From Sceloporus undulatus (taxonomy: Eukaryota; Chordata; Lepidosauria; Squamata; Phrynosomatidae), in contig NC_056528.1 in NCBI RefSeq assembly GCF_019175285.1, positions 13,383,961 to 13,447,960 on the forward strand: 64,000 nt of DNA. The letters run 5' to 3'. Shown piece by piece: positions 60,401-64,000 of this stretch. The notes under the pieces were generated by a model. That model worked only from the letters and a program-made list of their open reading frames with translations. It made no database searches and was not told the origin of the DNA. The stretch's first letter is position 1; every line of letters starts with the position of its first letter. The position numbers and the translations under genes are program-made.

Positions 60401-63400
60401 TACATTCTGTAATGCTGGAAATTGTGAAAATTTCAGTGACAAAGTCCAAAGCCTTACGTAAGTCAGACAACACATCTGGCATATTTTCCACCATGCCCGT
60501 GGTGGTCAAAGTTGGCCTCTTTTCTCTCACTCTCCTTGCCAACTCTGGATAACTTCTGCCAGTCAAGGTTTTTCAACCTGGTCACCTTGTAAAGCTGTGC
60601 TTCTCAAGCTGTCTGAGGCAGAGGACCAGCAATTCCACTGTCACACCCATGTATCATATTATTACTTATTATTGTGCCATAATATAGATATTCCATGCTT
60701 TCTTGGAGAATCATCACATACCGGCAGTCTAAGGCTTCTTGACTGGCATCATTCCACAGACTATGACTTTGAACAGCACTGGTGTAAACCTTTCTGAGCT
60801 AGATAGATCAATGCTGTGATTCATTTCAAACCACATCCTGTTTTCCTCTTGAACTGGGGAAGCTTATTTATGTATATATCCAGTTCCTCTGAGAAGGCTT
60901 TCTCCTGTGTTCTCACCAAATATGCCTGTGAGGGTGGTGGGACTTAGAGAAAGCTCTCCCTTGAGGATCTTTTTGGTAGGCTCATATGGGGAGATAAAAG
61001 TCCTTCGGACAGTCTAGATGGAAGCCAGACCTTTTGCATGCAAAGCATTTTCTCTGTCCCAGAGCTTTGCATGTTATTCCTGATAAAGGGGAAATAAGAG
61101 TAATTCATCTGGGCTTCCTGTGTCTTTTCAGCTACCTGGGTCGAAAACAAGTGAACTCAGAGGTTGAGGAGCTGGTGGAAGATGTGAGAAACCTTGTGGT
61201 TCCTGAATATTCCTATTGGACATTGGCTTACGTCATCTCACGGAAAGGGGCTCAGAAACTGATTGACGCACAGCCCCTCTCCAAAATCCTGCCAGTGGAT
61301 GAGTTTCTGCCCATCATGTATGACAAACACCCCAAGTAAGGAGAATTCCTGAAAGTGGAAGAAAAACCTGAATATCTCTTGGGAGATGGTATGGTGTGGA
61401 GGGAAGAGGGGAGAGAGAAGATCAAATGGTTTTCCCTGTTTATAAGATTACAGTTAGCCAAATTGATTAGTTAATTGATGGACAGAAATCAGTGCAGAAA
61501 TACATGACTGTCTTGATAATTCTCATGCTGCTGCTAAAGAAACCCCTGTGTTTTGCACAGGAGAGGATGTTTAGGTACAAATGGGAGCTGCAATGAAATC
61601 TTGCAGAGCCAAGGGTTCCGGTACAGCAGAAGGTGGACAATTGTGTGGAGTCGGTAAACCAGTTCGTCCTCTCCAGATTGCCCCATGCTCTGCATCTCCA
61701 ACATGGACCCAAGTCCTCAATTTTCCTCTGCAATTCCTCCCAAAATAGAATGTTGCATCACCTCTGGCCACCATTTTGAAAGGGATTGCAGAGAGTGTGA
61801 CTTCCACAAAGCGGAGAGAGTGTAACATGCACAAGGTCACCCAATGGGTTTCCATGACTGGATAGAGATTCGAATCCTGGTCTCCAGAGTCCTAAAAAAG
61901 CACTCAAACTCCCATGCCACACTGATTCTCCAGTTCCAGGAATTTCCAAAATTCCTTCAGGGCTACAGAACTAGTTAAGCAGAATCCCCTCCTTGTAAAG
62001 CAAAGCAAAACGTGCCCCCCAGCCCACTACTTGCCCCCCCTTCCTTCTCACCTCTTAAGGGAAAACATCTGGTTGCATGAGCTCATTCCCTTGCCTCCCT
62101 CCAGTGGAAGGAAGGCTGTGGAAAAGAATTATCAGCAGCTTCCCAGGAAAAGCAGCAGCGATGGAGGAAGGAGGGAGAAAAGGGAACAGCGGCTGTATGT
62201 AGACAACACTGGCAGGCTTGACTGCAGGACAATTTGTTCAGCGCCTCCCCAGAAACTTAACCTAAGCCAGATGTCTGTGGCTAATCTGCATGATTTTTAA
62301 GGCCAAATTAGGCATAGTGTGAAAAGTGTTGTCATTTGTTCTGTTTCCTCTGTTTTGTATGCTAGGGTGGATTGGGTCTGGAGAAATGGGGATGGAATGG
62401 GCACCAGTGAGTGTGACAAGGAAATCCAGTCCACTCAGAACATTTTACCCTCTCTTCCCTGAATTATGAAGCTGTTATTACACCCAGCAAGCTGAGAACT
62501 AGGTTCTCCAAGCTGGCAATGCAGAAAGGCAAGAAGAAACAGGCTAGGCTTGCCAACAAGTGAAACAGCGGGAGAGCTCAGGAGGGCAACCTTTTCCTTG
62601 GCTCGCTGTACAGCTTCACACAGACCACTTTGACTGCTGCTCTGGGCCATGTGGGAATGTCATTTAGAGGCAGCAGGCTGAGCCCAGTTATTTGGCACTG
62701 TTTCCACACTTTCCATTTGAGCCAGGCTCTCGCTCCAAACCAGAAAATCACCTGGCCCTTCTTGGCACTGGGCTTGCTCTATCCAGAATCATAGATTTGG
62801 AAGGGACCATAAAGGCCATCTAATCCAGCCCTTTGCCATTCAGGAATACAATACTAAAGCACTACTGACAAATGATCATCCAAACTCTGTTTAATCTTTC
62901 TCTCTCTCCCTAAAAAAATAGCTGAAAACTACCCACTTCCAGAACAAGATATACTAGTCTACACCATTGGCATAATGGGGGTAAAGTCTTTTCTTAGAAG
63001 ACACCATTTCCCCCTTGAAGTATGTGCTTAGGAATGGATATTTGAGTGCTTATCCCGATACCAATCATATATACCTCATATATGGGGAACTAGTATGACA
63101 GATAGTAGGGTTTAGGGTTTAGTCCAGCTCCTTTTCTTCCTTGAAATGTTAATTTTCTATGTTTGGAGAATTTATTTTGCATAGAGGAACACATAAAGGT
63201 GCAGTCCCTCCACTCCCAGACTAAAGTGATACTTTCTAAGACCACGAAAAGTTTTGACGTAATTCCTTTCATGATGCAAATTAGTTGTTCAGATGAGATG
63301 GGATTTGTAAGGGATTCTTTTTCTGCGATGACTTTCTTCATGCTTCTCTCTCTACTTCTCCAGTGAGGATTACAAAAAACATTTCAGCAGTCGGGACCTA

Positions 63401-63613
63401 CAAGCTTACTCTGTGCATCCCCTCTTGGCCTACCCAACCCACTACACTGGGGACGTACAGTGGATGAGTGACACAGAGACCTCCACTATCTGGGATGACG
63501 ACTCACGCAAGACTGACTGGAGCGGCTCACAGAAGACATTGAAAGATGCCCGCGGTGGCACTGGAAACACGGCCGGCCACTCCTTCCGCTCGCCTTCCAG
63601 GGATGAGCTATAA
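51259..63613 (+). CDS. CERCAM: CERCAM, collagen galactosyltransferase-family ER protein (twelve exons, complete)
   Basis: Twelve coding segments with GT-AG junctions sum to 1821 nt and 606 aa in one uninterrupted frame (human about 595): 51259-51491, 55783-55893, 56614-56731, 57310-57444, 57691-57895, 58028-58147, 58857-58933, 59496-59602, 59795-59927, 60247-60374, 61132-61335, 63364-63613. The protein has a Trp/Leu-rich signal peptide (residues 1-25), an acidic patch (27-33), an N-terminal GT-like half with [20 protein letters not shown] and DTD at 157-159, and a C-terminal GT25 half with [26 protein letters not shown] (426-432) and [10 protein letters not shown]. It ends in RDEL, an ER-retrieval signal. 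Paralogues COLGALT1/2 galactosylate collagen hydroxylysine; mammalian CERCAM is reported to lack that activity and to occur at endothelium as an adhesion molecule. COLGALT1 is excluded by synteny and the RDEL ending. Confidence 0.97.
51625..51980 (-). mobile_element. Sauria-type SINE interrupted by unrelated sequence
   Basis: Reverse tail (gtgtcacttatggggacc, ttttcttggcatgtttgc) and reverse head (tcaagccactgccccacac) are separated by about 170 extra bases including a C run (51783-51795). Confidence 0.65.
52311..52649 (+). mobile_element. TA-flanked MITE, second family
   Basis: Inverted ends TACATTCATCCCTCCATATT and the inverse of aatatggagggacaagtgta. The interior contains ctctctaggaatctctagg and the related gttgcactggaggacctgg. 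A second copy in the opposite orientation is at 10729. Confidence 0.8.
52650..52784. repeat. Short foldback repeat
   Basis: Arms about 52650-52692 (cttgcccatagggaatcatt) and 52741-52784 (ending gtttccctatgggcaag) pair with few mismatches around a 48-bp centre that itself has tgggcaagtattc. It abuts the MITE ending at 52649. Confidence 0.75.
55783..55893 (+). CDS. CERCAM: CERCAM exon 2
   Basis: Completes Trp78, then [20 protein letters not shown] through WRAVEEP, with one potential N-glycosylation site (NTT). Acceptor gattgacag, donor gtaact. Confidence 0.96.
55894..57309 (+). other. CERCAM introns 2 and 3 (split by exon 3)
   Basis: Each contains a degraded inverted-pair MITE with the motif attccca / tgggag (about 56135-56255 and 56945-57045). 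Nothing else recognised. Confidence 0.6.
56614..56731 (+). CDS. CERCAM: CERCAM exon 3
   Basis: Encodes [20 protein letters not shown] and [19 protein letters not shown]. The GPKHW core is a family hallmark. Phase 0 at the end; donor gtaagg. Confidence 0.97.
57310..57444 (+). CDS. CERCAM: CERCAM exon 4: DxD of the N-terminal half
   Basis: Exactly 45 codons: [48 protein letters not shown] at residues 157-159 is the DxD-type motif; NQT and NRS are potential glycosylation sites. Confidence 0.97.
57691..57895 (+). CDS. CERCAM: CERCAM exon 5
   Basis: Encodes [20 protein letters not shown] through [20 protein letters not shown] and [14 protein letters not shown] is highly conserved in the family. 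Donor gtgaga. Confidence 0.97.
58028..58147 (+). CDS. CERCAM: CERCAM exon 6
   Basis: Encodes [20 protein letters not shown] then [20 protein letters not shown], matching the conserved VPVKSHQ...DER block that ends the N-terminal half. Donor gttagt. Confidence 0.96.
58148..58856 (+). other. CERCAM intron 6
   Basis: A 0.7-kb intron with a pyrimidine-rich stretch (about 58195-58375) and no recognised repeat or RNA gene. Confidence 0.6.
58857..58933 (+). CDS. CERCAM: CERCAM exon 7: linker
   Basis: Encodes [20 protein letters not shown] and KIGFDE, the linker joining the two GT-like halves. Acceptor ctcttgcag, donor gtaagc. Confidence 0.95.
58934..59495 (+). other. CERCAM intron 7
   Basis: A 0.56-kb intron with a short LINE/SINE-tail-like scrap (about 59065-59130: gccttgaatctcat, gggatgtaaattcaata) and an AT-rich run near 59260-59300. 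Confidence 0.5.
59496..59602 (+). CDS. CERCAM: CERCAM exon 8: start of GT25 domain
   Basis: Encodes [20 protein letters not shown] through PLVVNAVDG, the opening strand-helix of the GT25 fold. Donor gtgaga. Confidence 0.97.
59795..59927 (+). CDS. CERCAM: CERCAM exon 9
   Basis: Encodes [20 protein letters not shown] then [20 protein letters not shown] and RVWKE. Part of this exon (59841-59887) is duplicated 194 bp downstream in the next intron. Confidence 0.97.
60035..60081 (+). repeat. Partial copy of CERCAM exon 9 inside intron 9
   Basis: 47 bases match exon 9 at 59841-59887 with three substitutions and no gap, at a constant offset of 194 bp. The match fades at both ends and no splice site borders it, so it is not a usable exon. 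Confidence 0.9.
60247..60374 (+). CDS. CERCAM: CERCAM exon 10: EDD motif
   Basis: Encodes [20 protein letters not shown] through EQEQMDWDL. The acidic EDD (426-428) is the metal-binding-type motif of GT25. Donor gtacgt. Confidence 0.97.
60375..61131 (+). other. CERCAM intron 10
   Basis: A 0.76-kb intron; I see no recognisable repeat or alternative exon in it. Confidence 0.5.
61132..61335 (+). CDS. CERCAM: CERCAM exon 11
   Basis: Encodes [20 protein letters not shown], then [20 protein letters not shown] and [23 protein letters not shown] and LPVDEFLP are family hallmarks. Acceptor cttttcag, donor gtaagg. Confidence 0.97.
61808..61930 (-). mobile_element. Sauria-type SINE, 5' half
   Basis: Reverse head and body: aaggtcacccaatgggtttc, attcgaatcctggtctccag, cccatgccacactgattc. 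Confidence 0.83.
62785..62985 (-). mobile_element. CR1 LINE 3' fragment
   Basis: agaatcatagatttggaagg and gaccataaaggccatctaat, then ccagccctttgccatt, is the inverse of the conserved CR1 3' end of birds and reptiles. Confidence 0.75.
63364..63613 (+). CDS. CERCAM: CERCAM exon 12 with C-terminal RDEL
   Basis: Acceptor cttctccag. Encodes [20 protein letters not shown] through [20 protein letters not shown] and the tail ending FRSPSRDEL, then TAA at 63611-63613. RDEL is a KDEL-type ER-retrieval signal shared with mammalian CERCAM. Confidence 0.97.
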
Positions 63614-63905
63614 CATCTGCCCAGTAAGTACAGCCTGAGAAACAGCTGTGCAGCAGATGGGGAAAACAGCCAGAGTTGTCCGTGGCAGGAAACGTTTGGC
63701 AGAAGCTTCAGCTTGCTGGATGGATCCCTCACAATACATTTACTTGGTTTATATTTGCCCATCCTGTTTCTCAGTGTCGCTTCAAATGTTTGCAAGGAAA
63801 GCATGCAAAAGTAGTATGGGTTTGGTGGGCTGCACTGTTCCCACACCCATCTTTGGCTGCAAACTCACCTATTTTGTTTCTCTTGAAGTCAACTCTGGAA
63901 ATAAA
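63614..63905 (+). other. CERCAM 3' UTR
   Basis: Short 3' UTR from the stop codon to the AATAAA at 63900; cleavage is expected within the last about 60 bases of the window. Confidence 0.7.
63900..63905 (+). terminator. CERCAM poly(A) signal
   Basis: AATAAA 287 bases after the stop codon, followed by tactttttg. Confidence 0.65.
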
Positions 63906-64000
63906 ATGGTACTTTTTGCACAGAACAAAACCCTCATGGGGAAAAGGACCATTACAATTGTACGCTGAACTTTGCAGCTAGACATTGTGATCAGGCTTGC

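Larger units (their letters stand above)
61336..63363 (+). other. CERCAM intron 11
   Basis: A 2.0-kb intron. Contains a minus-strand SINE head (61808-61930) and a CR1 fragment (about 62785-62985). The remainder is unassigned. Confidence 0.75.

Overview
The window is vertebrate nuclear DNA, almost certainly from a squamate reptile (probably an iguanian lizard). Three intron-bearing genes lie on the plus strand with canonical GT-AG junctions. The spacers are filled with repeats typical of squamates: tRNA-derived Sauria-type SINEs with a Bov-B-like tail, a 5S-rRNA-derived SINE, CR1, many hairpin MITEs and ATT/GAT microsatellites. Species is inference; no species-diagnostic sequence was tested. 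I saw no convincing LTR retrovirus or Polinton.

Layout. (1) 574-3038: the last four coding exons of a fatty acid transport protein, best read as SLC27A4, whose 5' part lies outside the window. (2) 10501-23798: a complete five-exon URM1 (101 aa, ending in the Gly-Gly used for thiocarboxylation), with an ETS-site pair and a palindromic RFX-type X-box just upstream. (3) About 23.8-51.2 kb: a 27-kb spacer without protein-coding genes. Its one clear gene is the mir-219-2 hairpin on the minus strand at about 31.67-31.77 kb; the plus strand of the same palindrome is the mir-219b-type antisense hairpin. (4) 51259-63613: a complete twelve-exon CERCAM (606 aa; signal peptide, two glycosyltransferase-like halves, C-terminal RDEL), with a poly(A) signal at 63900.

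The order SLC27A4 - URM1 - mir-219-2/219b - CERCAM is that of human chromosome 9q34.11 from memory, so gene identity rests on both protein sequence and synteny. The genes do not form a pathway: lipid uptake, tRNA thiolation/urmylation, a glial microRNA and an ER protein of the collagen-galactosyltransferase family.

The less expected signals are: two nearly perfect foldback elements (44918-45148 and 45236-45465), each with an exact 5-bp target duplication, inside a repeat whose other copy at 50.45-50.65 kb looks like an empty site; a 47-bp copy of CERCAM exon 9 in the next intron; a palindrome-bearing element nested in a TA-flanked MITE at 36.56-37.09 kb; two exact X-box palindromes; and GT-NN-GT donors on URM1 exons 3 and 4 where use of the downstream GT would destroy the C-terminal Gly-Gly.
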